Of a DNA stretch of 64,000 nucleotides, positions 46,035 to 58,268 are shown piece after piece. The position numbers were made by a program, and so were the translations under genes. The stretch lies in NCBI GenBank assembly GCA_029718625.1, contig CM056391.1, forward strand, positions 24,239,641-24,303,640. Reading direction: 5' to 3'. The notes below the pieces were generated by a model. It was not told where the DNA came from. It ran no database searches and saw only the letters and a list, made by a program, of their open reading frames with translations. Each line of letters opens with the position of its first letter. The first letter of the stretch is position 1. The stretch comes from Synaphobranchus kaupii (taxonomy: Eukaryota; Chordata; Actinopteri; Anguilliformes; Synaphobranchidae).

Positions 46035-48248
46035 TAGTGTGTGTAGTGCACTGTGCTGTAAGAGGGGTAGTGTGTGTAGTGCACTGTGCTGTAAGAGGAG
46101 TAGTGTGTGTAGTGCACTGTGCTGTAAGAGGGGCGGTGTGTGCAGTGCACTGTGCTGTAAGAGGAGTAGTGTGTGCAGTGCACTGTGCTGTAAGAGGAGT
46201 AGTGTGTGCAGTGCACTGTGCTGTAAGAGGAGTAGTGTATGCAGTGCACTGTGCTGTAAGAGGGGTAGTGTATGCAGTGCACTGTGCTGTAAGAGGGGTA
46301 GTGTGTGCAGTGCACAGTGCTGTAAGAGGGGCGGTGTGTGTAGTGCACTGTGCTGTAAGAGGAGTAGTGTGTGCAGTGCACTGTGCTGTAAGAGTAGTGT
46401 GTGCAGTGCACTGTGCTGTAAGAGGGGTAGTGTGTGTAGTGCACAGTGCTGTAAGAGGGGCGGTGTGTGTAGTGCACTGTGCTGTAAGAGGGGCGGTGTA
46501 TGCAGTGCACTGTGCTGTAAGAGGAGTAGTGTGTGCAGTGCACTGTGCTGTAAGAGGGGTAGTGTGTGCAGTGCACTGTGCTGTAAGAGGGGTAGTGTGT
46601 GCAGTGCACTGTGCTGTAAGAGGGGTAGTGTGTGCAGTGCACTGTGCTGTAAGAGGAGTAGTGTGTGTAGTGCACTGTGCTGTAAGAGGGGCGGTGTGTG
46701 TAGTGCACTGTGCTGTAAGAGGGGTAGTGTGTGTAGTGCACTGTGCTGTAAGAGGGGTAGTGTGTGCAGTGCACTGTGCTGTAAGAGGAGTAGTGTGTGT
46801 AGTGCACTGTGCGGTAAGAGGAGTAGTGTGTGTAGTGCACTGTGCTGTAAGAGGGGTAGTGTGTGTAGTGCACTGTGCTGTAAGAGGGGTAGTGTGTGCA
46901 GTGCACTGTGCTGTAAGAGGGGTAGTGTGTGTAGTGCACTGTGCTGTAAGAGGGGCGGTGTGTGTAGTGCACTGCTGTAAGAGGGGTAGTGTGTGTGTAG
47001 TGCACTGTGCTGTAAGAGGGGTAGTGTGTGCAGTGCACTGTGCTGTAAGAGGGGTAGTGTGTAGTGCACTGTGCTGTAAGAGGGGTAGTGTGTGCAGTGC
47101 ACTGTGCTGTAAGAGGGGTAGTGTGTGCAGTGCACTGTGCTGTAAGAGGGGTAGTGTGTGTAGTGCACTGTGCTGTAAGAGGAGTAGTGTGTGCAGTGCA
47201 CTGTGCTGTAAGAGGGGCGGTGTATGCAGTGCACTGTGCTGTAAGAGGGGTAGTGTGTGCAGTGCACTGTGCTGTAAGAGGGGTAGTGTGTGTAGTGCAC
47301 TGTGCTGTAAGAGGGGTAGTGTGTGTGTAGTGCACTGTGCTGTAAGAGGGGTAGTGTGTGCAGTGCACTGTGCTGTAAGAGGGGTAGTGTGTGTGTAGTG
47401 CACTGTGCTGTAAGAGGGGTAGTGTGTGTAGTGCACTGTGCTGTAAGAGGGGCAGTGTGTGCAGTGCACTGTGCTGTAAGAGGGGTAGTGTGTGTAGTGC
47501 ACTGTGCTGTAAGAGGGGTAGTGTGTGCAGTGCACTGTGCTGTAAGAGGGGTAGTGTGTGTGCAGTGCACTGTGCTGTAAGAGGGGTAGTGTGTGCAGTG
47601 CACTGCTGTAAGAGGGGTAGTGTGTGTAGTGCACTGTGCTGTAAGAGGGGCAGTGTGTGCAGTGCACTGTGCTGTAAGAGGGGTAGTGTGTGTAGTGCAC
47701 TGTGCTGTAAGAGGGGTAGTGTGTGCAGTGCACTGTGCTGTAAGAGGGGTAGTGTGTGTGCAGTGCACTGTGCTGTAAGAGGGGTAGTGTGTGCAGTGCA
47801 CTGCTGTAAGAGGGGTAGTGTGTGTAGTGCACTGTGCTGTAAGAGGGGTGGTGTGTGCAGTGCACTGTGCTGTAAGAGGGGTAGTGTGTGCAGTGCACTG
47901 TGCTGTAAGAGGGGTAGTGTGTGCAGTGCACTGTGCTGTAAGAGGGGCAATGTGTGCAGTGCACTGTGCTGTAAGAGGGGTAGTGTGTGCAGTGCACTGT
48001 GCTGTAAGAAGGGTAGTGTGTGCAGTGCACTGTGCTGTAAGAGGGGTGGTGTGTGCAGTGCACTGTGCTGTAAGAGGGGTAGTGTGTGCAGTGCACTGTG
48101 CTGTAAGAGGGGTAGTGTGTGCAGTGAACTGTGCTGTAAGAGGGGCAGTGTGTGCAGTGCACTGTGCTGTAAGAGGGGCAGTGTGTGCAGTGCAGTGCTG
48201 TAAAAGGGGTAGAGTGTATGCAGTGCACAGTGCTGTAAAAGTGAGGTA
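46035..48248. repeat. 33-bp minisatellite block 2, about 67 copies
   Basis: Same 33-bp unit and same orientation as block 1. The left edge at 46035 is sharp; the right edge (about 48180-48248) is degenerate with shortened units. A 198-bp (six-unit) higher-order repeat is marked by the short variant GTGCACTGCTGTAAG at about 47598 and 47796. The right edge stops about 25 bp from the ambra1 exon B donor. Long frames on both strands (up to about 800 codons) are repeat artefacts. Confidence 0.97.
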
Positions 48249-48271
48249 CTGTGTTGTGTGGTTGTTCTCAC

Positions 48272-48379
48272 CCTTGTCGCTCAGCCCCTCTGGCACTGCT
48301 GGTGGTGTTGCTGTTATTGACGGTAAACATGGGCTCGGCATTATGGTCCGCAGGGCCGTCTCCATCTGACCGTGAGTCC
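48272..48379 (-). CDS. ambra1: ambra1 exon B: serine/asparagine-rich linker after the WD40 half
   Basis: This 108-nt exon completes the split codon left by exon A (GT+G, Val), adds 35 codons and leaves two bases. It reads DSRSDGDGPADHNAEP, MFTVNNSNTTSSARGAERQ, then a split Gly. MFTVNNS..ERQG aligns with the FTVHSNSRSSERPG segment I recall from human AMBRA1. The preceding residues differ from the human stretch, which fits a variable linker. The acceptor is TTCACAG and the donor GG|GTGAGA. The donor lies only about 25 bp from the start of a 2.2-kb minisatellite in the next intron. Another frame through the same bases is open but does not match AMBRA1. The call rests on phase agreement with both neighbours plus the residual match. 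Confidence 0.88.
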
Positions 48380-50697
48380 CTGTGAACATAGAGACCATTG
48401 TTACACAAGTGCCACCTTTATTTCTCCCTTAACTACATGCATAAACCTAAATGTTGTATTATGTTATTACCGCATGTTATTGAGAGAGAGAGAGCTCTGT
48501 GGGGCACATTATAATGAGCAAAGTCACACAGCCGACCTTAAAAAAACAAAAAAACAACCAGCCCGCCCGCCTGTGATTAAAAATAAATAACACATGCACA
48601 TATTATTTTGTGCCTTATACATAAGTCGACAAAGGTGAGAAACCAACTGTGGATGGCAATTTTTCACCAAATTAATTAATAAACTGCTGTGCTACAGCTT
48701 GAAAAACGGCAAGGAATCACCAACAAGCCAGGGACGCATGTTGCTCCTGAAAATGACGTGCTCTTTTTCTTTCTGTGAGCAATTTGAGTGCAAATTGACA
48801 GTTGCTCCGTCCCGCTCTCACTCCCACAAAATACACCCATCAATTTGCAGCTGGATAATGTAGCTGGGAGATTGATTACTCTGAGAAATCATGCAAAGCC
48901 AGAGCTGTCATCTTTTCCCTCGCTGCTGAGAAAGAAAGAATATTGAAACCGAGTTTTCCACCAGTATGGCCGTGTGAGTGGGGGGGGGGGGGGGGGGGTG
49001 GTGGTATGCACAAACCATTCAAATTTGCATCTCACTGAAATTCGAACACATCCAGACTACTATTAATCCATCACTATCGAAGAATATTCCACCAAGTCAG
49101 CAACTAACAAGGGCCTTCAGTTGTCTGAGCCAGTTTTTTTTTCCTCTGTTAAGAGGCCCATCTGTCAAAATAATAAAAATGTAGGAAATACAGAATATTA
49201 AAAGAGAATGAGAAATGGGGTTTGCTTACTCTATTCAGTGCGACTGAAGTAATTTCTTTACTGTTGGAAGAGATGGCTACTGCCTGCTCCAGGTAAAGCC
49301 TGGAGTTTTTTTTTTTGCATTTTGTCTCCACAAAAGGGGATACTTGCTTTACAAAAGGAAAAATGGAAAGAGAGCATTATTTGTTTTGTACTGTTGTAGC
49401 TCAACAGAGGGAACTGCCACACTGGTATCATTTTCACAGTAGTGCAGTGCAGATTTCTTTGCTTTTAAATGTGATATTATGTACCATTGAGACAAAATAT
49501 TTGCACCTGCTCCTATTTGCAATAGCCTCGCTGAACTTATTCTTCTTACTGATCTCTCCCTCTGGCAACAAGTCAGAGGAAAATACAGAAGCTATTACTC
49601 GCTTGTGAAGGCCCGGTGTGACTTATTTCCTTTTACTGTAGTATACACACAACAATAATAAGTTAATCCAACTGAATAATACGAAACAAAAAAACAAAGT
49701 ACCTATGTCTCCCTATGTATCCATTTACCAAACAAATACTGTTCAGGATCCAAATTTACAAATACAATTATACATCTTTTTCGTCAGGAATAATATATTT
49801 AACATCCAAATTGTCCTAACCCTTTGTATTCCATGAACAAACACATTTATGTACATAGGAAATTAAGATTTAAAAAAAGAAACAATTCTAAAAGCCAGAC
49901 AATATTTATACTGTTTTTAAATAGGCTATATTTTCAGGAATGCCTTTTCGACCAACGCAGTCAGGCAGCGATGAAGACCGCAATGATCGAAGCGTGTTGC
50001 TGCAAATCGTGCTGTGTGCAAGTAGGGACAGCTCATTTTGTTCGCTCATTGACCGCCTGTGTAGAGCACTTATTGTCCAGTGTTCTGTCATGCACACAGT
50101 CAGTCACCTTACAACAAACAGAAGCCATATACGTTTCAACTATGGTCTAGAACTTTGTGCCTTTTTGTAAAGCAACACAAGACTCTGACATTCCAAAATA
50201 AACATACCAATGCAAATGTGCATAGAATACAAACAAACAGGCTGTAACTAATCATCCACTGTTCAATCCATGTAGAATCGATACCATATGCATACTTGCA
50301 TAGTTTTATTTTTTAAATCCTTGCCATTTTTACACACTCAAATCAGTGCTACAAAATAAAAAAGAAACTATTTACCACAATTTTCAGTTCTCTGTTTCAA
50401 CATAATGCCAATAAATAAAAAATAAATAAAAACTAACAAAAACTTTGAGTAAACGTACAAAACATAAAAGCTACATACAGTGAAGTTGGTGACTGCCCTG
50501 TGGCACTCATTGTGCTTTTTCCTTGTTCTGCCTGTGTAAATGAGCAGACGGTTGCTGTCATTGCCCACATGCGGGTGGTCAGGGTCAAAGGCCAACGTAA
50601 AAAAAGATGGATAAGCACATTTTAACAAGCTAACTTACGTACATGCTTACATGAATACGTTTTAGCTTAACCCCTTTTCTAGCACCACCTTTTTTTG
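48380..50697 (-). other. ambra1 intron A-B, left part
   Basis: Intronic sequence upstream of exon B in gene sense. It has a G-run near 48978-48998 and short AT-rich tracts. I recognise no gene, RNA or transposon here. Confidence 0.5.
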
Positions 50698-50705
50698 GTT
50701 ACCGT

Positions 50706-53039
50706 TAGGCTTGGGTGATATTGAAATTCCCCTGCAGATGATATTGCCTTCAGAAAAACAACGATATTTCATATTATCCGTCCAAAAAAAAAATAAAACT
50801 ATAGAATCATATGTTACAATACCCATAAGCGGCCACAATGTGGCACCATTAAGCGCCATCAGCTGAGATCAATAAAACAGATCAATCTATCGTCTTTTTA
50901 TTAGGCTATTCAAAAACACAGTATCTATGAACACCATTAATGTAACATGTTATATCAAAAATAAAACGAAATAACATGAATACTTATGTAGCAAGTAGGC
51001 TAGCATTCTAAATAAGGAATAACAAAAAAAAAAAAAGTCCGGTTTTGGCCCGGTTGCACCAGCTATAGCCTACGGCAAACACAATGAAAACATCACCTTG
51101 TTTAGAGCTGTCTCGAGGAAATATCAAAATAAATTGTAACGTAACAGCTGTCTAATGGGCTACTCCCGCTGTTTCTTCAGAAAACACTTAGTTGACGTGT
51201 GCAAAAGGTTCCATTTCAAAACAAAGTCCTTTGGCTTTATAGTTCAAAGGAGAGGTCAATAAAACCTTTCCCTTTATGTAGGCTACTTTCCCATATAGGG
51301 TATGTTTCCAAGCATCAGTATTATAAAATGTAAGATCGAGACACACACGCAAAAACTTAAACGAGACAAGCTGGAGAAAACTCATGTTCCAGATTTGGGA
51401 GGTTTTGGCTTTTTATTTTTCTAAGGTCCGGGGTTTTACTCAGTTCTGTAATCCTGTTTCGTATACCCCTCAGGGCTACTAATCCATTGCAAATTCGCTG
51501 ATTGGGCTAAGCATGGTAATACAGACTCGCGTTTAGAATATTTCTACGAATATTGCAAAGTCCCTGCAAGTTGTAACCGAATGTGAAAGAGAACGCAAGC
51601 TCTGCTTCGTGGTTATTGCTTTCCATGTTAGCCTACTGGAAAAAAATCCTCAAAAGCAAATTCCAAAAAACCTTTATTGAATTGTTAAAATAAATGTTGT
51701 CTACAAGTGTTTTATTGTTAGAAGCTAAGGTTAGAGTTAGCGTTCACGTCTTTGGTGGGTTATTGTTAGCTAGCTAGTGCTGTTCTCTTTGTCCAGCCCG
51801 ACAGTCGGATTGATTGGACGCGTAGCCGAGACGGTTGATCTGTGACTTTGACGCTCCAGTTCAGGGGCACCCTAGTTTACAAGTAGCCTATGACAAGGAG
51901 TTCTGGGCGTTACTGCCTCTTAAAGAAAAAACATTTCTTATTGTTGTAACATTTCACTTCAATTTTTTATTAAACAATACCTTATTGAATTAAATGTCTG
52001 TAGTTGTAAGGGGGGAGGGTCTGTTTCGGAGGACCAGACGCGACAGAAAGGAATCAGAAAGTCTACACCAAGTGCAGACCAATAGAACGGAAGGATCTCC
52101 GCAAAGGGAAAAATAAATAAAAGGAAAACCAAAATAACTCTGTCCTCAATCCGAGGAAGCACTGCAACGGAGACTTAAAGTGGAGAAAAGAAAACAACCC
52201 GAATTAAACGGGCGACAAAACTCGAACTACGAGAATAGGTATAAACAGAAAACGAAGTACCTCTAACCTCCAGTAAGATTTATTTATTTAAATAAATCAA
52301 AGCAACCTCACTAATAGGGAAGAAAAACTAGCACGCTTGAAAAGACAAGCAGTGAGGCTAAACTCCTCTAACTCCAAACAGCAGAGAGTTAGAAGGAGAA
52401 AAAATAATTAAAGCAGCAAACCAAAGAGGGTAGAGAAACAAGGACAGAAAAATAGAGTGAAAACGGGAAAAGGAAAATCTAAAAATAACCTGAACGTTTA
52501 AACTCTAACCGGACCTTCCTGCTTTACTTGAAGAGACTTCAAGCAAAACAGTCTCCGTGTCCTATACCGTACCGGCTACCAGTGAAATGAGATATAACAT
52601 GGAAGCACGGAAGAAGGAAGACGCAGAGTTTAAATAACCGGCGGAAGAGCCGCACAGGTGCAATCACTAATTGTCAGAACGAACGAAAGCCGGACACGGA
52701 CAATTAAGCAAAGAAAAGACGTCCAACAGGCGCTAGAGGGAAAGCGAAAAAATAAAAGAAAACGTAAGCCTGCAGACCATGACAGTAGTGGCCTTTTAGA
52801 ATACACCATTTTAATGTGGCTTGCCCCAAGAGTTTTGGGGGTAGGCCTACCATTTTGTTCATTAGTGCTACCAAAAACTGAATACTGGCAGCCGACATGG
52901 CAAACTAATTTCAAAATAAGAGTTGGGCCCCTGAGCAAATATTCACAGATATCGTTCTGTTATCGGGCACGTGAGGATGATATATCATGGCCATCCAATA
53001 TCGTGTTGCACGATAATATCGTCATATCGCCCAAGCCTA
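50706..53039. mobile_element. hAT-like transposon with 8-bp target duplication
   Basis: The left end TAGGCTTGGGTGATAT and the inverted right end (ATATCGCCCAAGCCTA) form terminal inverted repeats. Both are flanked by GTTACCGT (50698-50705 and 53040-53047), an exact 8-bp duplication as made by hAT transposases. The end motif, followed by ATCGTGCA/ATATCGT words, is common among fish non-autonomous hAT elements. No transposase ORF is seen in 2334 bp. Part of the interior looks like a nested LTR. Confidence 0.85.
51945..52784. mobile_element. possible solo LTR nested in the hAT-like element
   Basis: The segment runs from TGTAACATTTCAC to ACCATGACA, so it has TG...CA ends and the same CCATGACA end as the 827-2686 element. 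Its interior is purine-rich like that element, and GC-richer than the AT-rich hAT flanks. No target duplication was found, so the borders are tentative. Confidence 0.4.
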
Positions 53040-53047
53040 GTTACCGT

Positions 53048-54696
53048 TCTTGAACCCCTTGGGCTACAGGCATAATTCTGGTCGTTTCTGTAAGGTAACC
53101 CTTTGGAGTTTGTTTTCCAAGAGTCTTAATTATTACTGAAACAAAGTAACAGAAGCTCAAACACAGTGGAAGTTTTTTTTTTTTTCTTGCCTAAAATATT
53201 TTTTCTTTTTTACTTTTTGTGGGGATAAGGATACCAACCGTTATTCGTGTCGTCTGTGGATTTCCGTGGAACACAGTACTGAGTCCTCGTTTTGATTGAG
53301 CCTGTTTTGTGTCATGTTACAAAAATAAACAAAATAAACTGTTGTCGCTATAACATTGGAAGCGTAAAATAGTTTATAGATATAGAATCGTGAGTTTTAA
53401 CACTTTCAAACGGTATATTGTGCAACCAGATTATTTGAAAAATTCACTGTAAAAAAAACCCAATGACTGCAAATAAACTAAACCACTTCCAGACCCGAAT
53501 ATGGGCCTGTGCTAGTTATGGGGTTCAATTTATGCCATGCACAATAAATTTGAAATGAAAAAAGAAGCCATGCTTGAGATTCAAGGCATTTTGTGGATGT
53601 TCAACACTGTTGAACACACGTGAGCCCTGTCTGTTAGTGTTTTTTCCTGAATGCTTAGGACATGCAAATTAGCCAGCCAATCACCAGTGTAGATCTGGGA
53701 ACAAGCATGCTTAACTACTTAGGTATAAAACCTTTCTTTTTTTTAGGTATGGAAACTTGGTACCAAATGACACAGAACTTTTTGATGCTTGGTGGTATCA
53801 AAGCAATGTGATCGTTACTATAAAAGTATTGAATTTTGATACCCAGCCCTACATATGCATTTACCAATTTTACACGTTTCCAGCATGTGATGCCATTTTT
53901 ATGTTTGGTGCACATTTTTCAAATTGTAATTTTATAAACATTTTTATTACCTCTAATAATAAGGAGTTGCCTATACCCAATACTGCATATGGCCTGAGCT
54001 TGTTCTGTCACGCTGAGCTATTTTCGGTCACCATACAGGTGATTCTGCAGACTATTTGCTGTATACTGCTACAAAAGAACAGCCTGTGCTCTCCTAACTG
54101 GTTAAAAGGCCCGAACGGCAGTCTTTGCCACTCTGTGCATGAAGGATTATAAGCCACACGGTTCAACACACGCTTGTTTCATTATGGTACACGCCTGGAA
54201 CATGGGCTGCTAACAGGCCCTGTGGTTCCTCAGCCAATGGCAGGCCTGAACATCTGCGATAATGGAGGCACCTGCTGTCGTCCGTGCTCCAATGGCGGAT
54301 TCACGCAGTGACTGGCTGCGCACTTCTCCAGCTGGTCCGGCCCCCCGGGTGACAGTGGGGGCGAGCCAGAAACTTGGCTGGTTAGGAACTGGAGAGGACT
54401 CTTGGCCCTGAGGGGCCCCCGGTAAAGTGAGACAGGTTACTCGGTGTGTGTACGGTGTGCAGAAGGCCGTGTGCGGGATCAGACTGGCTGAGAGTGTCTT
54501 ATGCAGCCGCTTTCTCTGCTTCCCCTCTCTGATCATTCACCAGGGAGCAGAGAGGGGGAGCTGGGGGGAGTGTGACGCTTGCAGATAGAAATGCCAAACC
54601 AGCCAGGCACGGTCTGGACAACAACAAGGAAGGGAGGGAAAAGGAGGAGGTATGGGGAAAAGACAGGGGTGGCATTTCAAAGCACGAGAGAGACAC
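53048..54696 (-). other. ambra1 intron A-B, middle part
   Basis: Mostly AT-rich sequence. Around 53725-53860 the inverse of a GGGCTGGGTATCAAAATTC motif suggests another hAT-type MITE end, without defined borders. 54200-54560 is GC-richer with no recognisable protein. No gene called. Confidence 0.4.
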
Positions 54697-54792
54697 CCCT
54701 TATGGAAAAAGAATATACTGCAGTATATTGTAAATATATCAAAATTATCATCGCAATATATTTTAAATATACTGCAGTGCATTACATTTCCC
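54697..54792. repeat. AT-rich palindromic dispersed repeat, copy 2
   Basis: CCCTTATGGAAAAAGAATAT followed by two ATACTGCAGT blocks, homologous to 2690-2797 in the same orientation. It lies in the ambra1 intron between exons A and B. No terminal duplication could be fixed. Confidence 0.75.
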
Positions 54793-57485
54793 TAAGCCTA
54801 GAATGCATATTTACAGTTTTGAACACTCTCAGGCTAGTGTACTGCACAAGTACCAAACGCACTATACCACTTGACTACGATGTGACAGTTCAGAGTCAGA
54901 GTTGGCACATCACACTCGCTTTGAAATAAGAAAATCATAGTTTGATTCACCACCTTTGGATGCAGCTGCACATTAATCAACTACATCCACAGATTTCAAC
55001 AGAACAGAATCCCAATGCATGACCACTGTTGGTATTACAAAGCGTAGGTATGAGTTAATATTATTACTACTAAGAGCAAAATTGGTGCTAAAATTGGTAT
55101 GTATGTTTGGAGGGATGAATTCTGAAGGAAGGCCTATATTTCACTTAGTCCTATATAAAACAAAACTTAAATGACAAATCTCTGATATCAGAGAAAAGGC
55201 CTTCCCTACTATGGTGTGGCACACATCATCTGAAAGTGTTTGGATCAACAACTGAACATCACATGTGGCCCTGAGTGTAGAAATACCACCAGTAACAAGA
55301 GACAAAACTGTTTCATCCACTAGAAAAACAATATTAGCTCCTTATTCAACTTGACTGTAAGAACATATTGCCTGAATATACCCATCAGTCAGTAATATAA
55401 CTGTCACAATATTACTATTGTAAATACAACTAGTCACATTAAATCCATTGCTTAGAGGTATTGAGTGCTCGCTGTTATGGAGTCAGTTAGAAACACAGCA
55501 AAGAGAATGGTATGTGAAAGCATCTGCTAAGTGCCAATACTGATGGATTGTTCTAGCCTGAAAATAATCACACCTGGATGGATGGAATGACATCTCATAA
55601 TTAACGTGAGCAATATTCAGAACCAGCCCGCAAATAGTTTTGCAGCCAACCATAAAATTAAATACTGGGGTTAAAAAAGGTCAGGGATTATTTTTTCAGT
55701 GTTTGTCAATACTCCAATGGAGCGTTTCCTCATCTGTAAATCTTATTTGAGATTATTACACGTCAACTATTTATCGCATACTTGTACGAAATAGCATCCG
55801 ACGTGGAACCTGGCACATAAAATCTGCAAAATCTTTCACTGACTGGAATTTGTTACCAGATTGAGTGGATTCACACATTCAAACACAATGCAATCCTTTT
55901 GACCGAAAGGTCTGGCCTCGCATTCCTGAATGAAAAGAGCACTAATGAGGCCAGGTGCTCAGGTGCCCCATGCATATTCATCAACTTCTGGGTTTGAAAG
56001 GGATTCAAATCAGCAGGGATATGCAGACTTGGCTGTGACAGGCCATCAATCAGACCCAAAAACAGTACTCCGGACTTGCTGGCAGGACAGGTTACCACTT
56101 GAACTCCTCATTCGCCGACTTGGAAGTCCTTCAGTGAACACAGGGCTGAACACAGATGGCAGAGCTTCCCTTGCGTTCATCTCCAAGCAATTAAAGCCGA
56201 GGCCTTTTATATTATGGAAAACAGTAGATTCACGAACCCTGTAATTGGCAGTGTTGACATGGGCTGTCAGTCATTGTCTGCACTTGAACTAATGAAATCT
56301 CACCGTGCCCCACAGTAAAACTCTTGGATGCTGGTATTAGTTCAGATACTGTTTGTTGGCATGACGAGTTTGGGTGACAGTGCACCACACATTGTGCCTT
56401 ATAGCATTCTCACTAGAGCACTACGCAATGTTTTCCATGCTAATTTGTTTCCGTATTCGTAAGAACTGCAGCTGCAATGCAATCCATTTTATCTCGCTGT
56501 GCGGAAATGGCGCCTCAGTTCAATTTAAAGCTCACCATTATCATCATAAACAGGCGTGGGTCTCATAAAAGTGTTTAAGCTACACAGACAACAGCTGATG
56601 AGTACAAATACAAATGCACACGTGTGGGTGGGGATAGCAGCAGTTTAGGGTTTGCTAGCGATGGCTTACAGAAAAAAAACTTGCTCGATGAAACTGCCGA
56701 TTTCCCTAATGAAACTGGCACAACAGGGCATAGAGGCCACGCAATAAGTGGGCAAGAATGAAATCAGGAGCGTTACGCATCGATTAACAGTAAACTGGCT
56801 ACCATTTGCTCATGAAAGCACTAAAATCCACAGCCAGTCTGGAATTATAAGGATGAGGCATTGAACTGCAGCGGGGAAATTCGCTTTACTACACTCCAAA
56901 CGATTCTGCTTCAAATTAGAGCTGCATGTCTGTAGAAACTACATTCTTTTTCCATGATAGTGGGAAAATGCCTCCAGCTATATAGAGAAGCCTCTACCTA
57001 TATCAGTAACCGTGCCATTAAAACTAAACTATGGATGTGTAATGCAGGCAAAACAACATAATTCAAATAACACGCAAAAATAAATGCTGAACAATAATAC
57101 ACGTAAATAACGAAACTTCTGCATTACTGATTGTCATTTCAAGGTTCCAATTTAAAGTGGCAGTTAAAAAATTCACATTTATACATTTGGATTTGCCAAG
57201 AAATACTAAGAAATATATTTTTGTTTCAGGACAATCGCAAACTTCATTTGCGAAGAAAAAATAATAGTCCCAGTCATTGCTTTTAAAGGGGACATGAAGC
57301 ACTCGGTAATGTGGCTCTAGTTCGCTTGTTTTAGACCTTACATAAGGTATGTATTCATCTTTTGCAGTGTATTCCCAAACCCCCAGACGCACTTACCTTT
57401 GACCATTGCAGATTACACATTTATCTGTAAAGAGGTTTCCTGCTGATAGACAGCTGGTAAGATACAAAAGGTGAGGGGAACTTAC
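54793..57485 (-). other. ambra1 intron A-B, right part
   Basis: Intronic sequence from the palindromic repeat to the exon A donor. I see no transposon, RNA gene or coding exon in it. Confidence 0.5.
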
Positions 57486-57625
57486 ACAGGCCTGCAGATG
57501 ACCAGATCCCCTTTGTTTGTCCCGTAGGCCAGCCCTAAGCCAGGTTCTGGAAGCCATCTGGCAGAATTGATGCTGACGTGCCTGCGCTGGTCAGGGGCCA
57601 TTGGGTAGACCACGTTGAACACCCT
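57486..57625 (-). CDS. ambra1: ambra1 exon A: end of the C-terminal WD40 half
   Basis: This 140-nt exon encodes 46 residues plus two bases. It starts RVFNVVYPM and contains [17 protein letters not shown] and KGDLVICRP, which I recognise as nearly identical to vertebrate AMBRA1. AMBRA1 is a WD40 scaffold that promotes autophagy through Beclin-1 and acts as a DDB1-CUL4 substrate receptor for D-type cyclins. This stretch is the last blade of the C-terminal half of its split WD40 propeller. The acceptor on the minus strand is a pyrimidine-rich tract ending CCCAG just before 57625. The donor is GT|GTAAGT, with the exon ending at 57486. A donor two bases earlier would break phase with exon B, so GTAAGT was chosen. 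Identification is very secure; the boundaries rest on splice consensus and phase. Exons encoding the rest of the WD40 domain were not found and should lie beyond 64000. Confidence 0.95.
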
Positions 57626-57970
57626 CTGGGCAGAAGAAAGACAGAAACCCATCAAAAAAAATGTCAACAGTCAAATAAATATGTCATCATCAGATGAGGG
57701 GAATCATACAGAGATGGGTGCATCGATAAACAAATGGCGTGGATCTGGCCCAGGCCCACAAAAATGCCTTAGCAATATCATTTTGATAAATACAGCAGAG
57801 AATAGAATCATCCATTAAATATAGTACAAAATGTACACTTTTCTTCAGCTCAATGCTCTCTCTACACAGGAAACAACACATGGATTAATGTGTACTGATT
57901 AAAAACAGGACAGCAATATTAAAGCACTAAAGTCCTTCAAACAACATCTCCTGGACACTATCAGCTACAT

Positions 57971-58260
57971 CAGAGGTGGGCAACGAGGGCTGTATCCGTT
58001 TCTAGGTTTTCACCTCAACTTCTGGCCTTAATTACTTAATTAGCCCTAACATTTACGCCATCTGACATTTTAGCTACATTTCTTGATAAGCGCATGAATG
58101 ACAGCTGAAGACTGTTCTTATGTCCCAATATGAAAAGTATTTCTGTGATCTAATCTACGAATGAACCAGTGTTGGTGTATAAAGCCAATTAGCAGGGTAA
58201 TTGGCGAAACAAAAACCTGCATACATAACGGCCCTCCAGGACCGGAACTGCGCACCCCTG
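57971..58260. mobile_element. 290-bp hAT-type MITE
   Basis: The left end CAGAGGTGGGCAACGAGGGC and the inverted right end CAGGGGTGCGCAGTTCCGGT are imperfect inverted repeats. They are flanked by AGCTACAT (57963-57970) and AGCTACGT (58261-58268), an 8-bp target duplication with one mismatch. This fits hAT. It lies about 340 bp upstream, in gene sense, of the ambra1 exon A acceptor. Confidence 0.85.
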
Positions 58261-58268
58261 AGCTACGT

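Noticed and set aside
42571..48248. CRISPR-like array
   Set aside because: Units are contiguous without unique spacers, and the DNA is vertebrate.
45887..48398. Open frames of 470 to 802 codons over minisatellite block 2
   Set aside because: Same repeat artefact. The piece at 48272-48379 is the ambra1 exon, read in another frame.
54210..54536. 108-codon minus-strand frame in GC-richer intron sequence
   Set aside because: No recognisable motif and no phase-compatible splice context with ambra1 exons.
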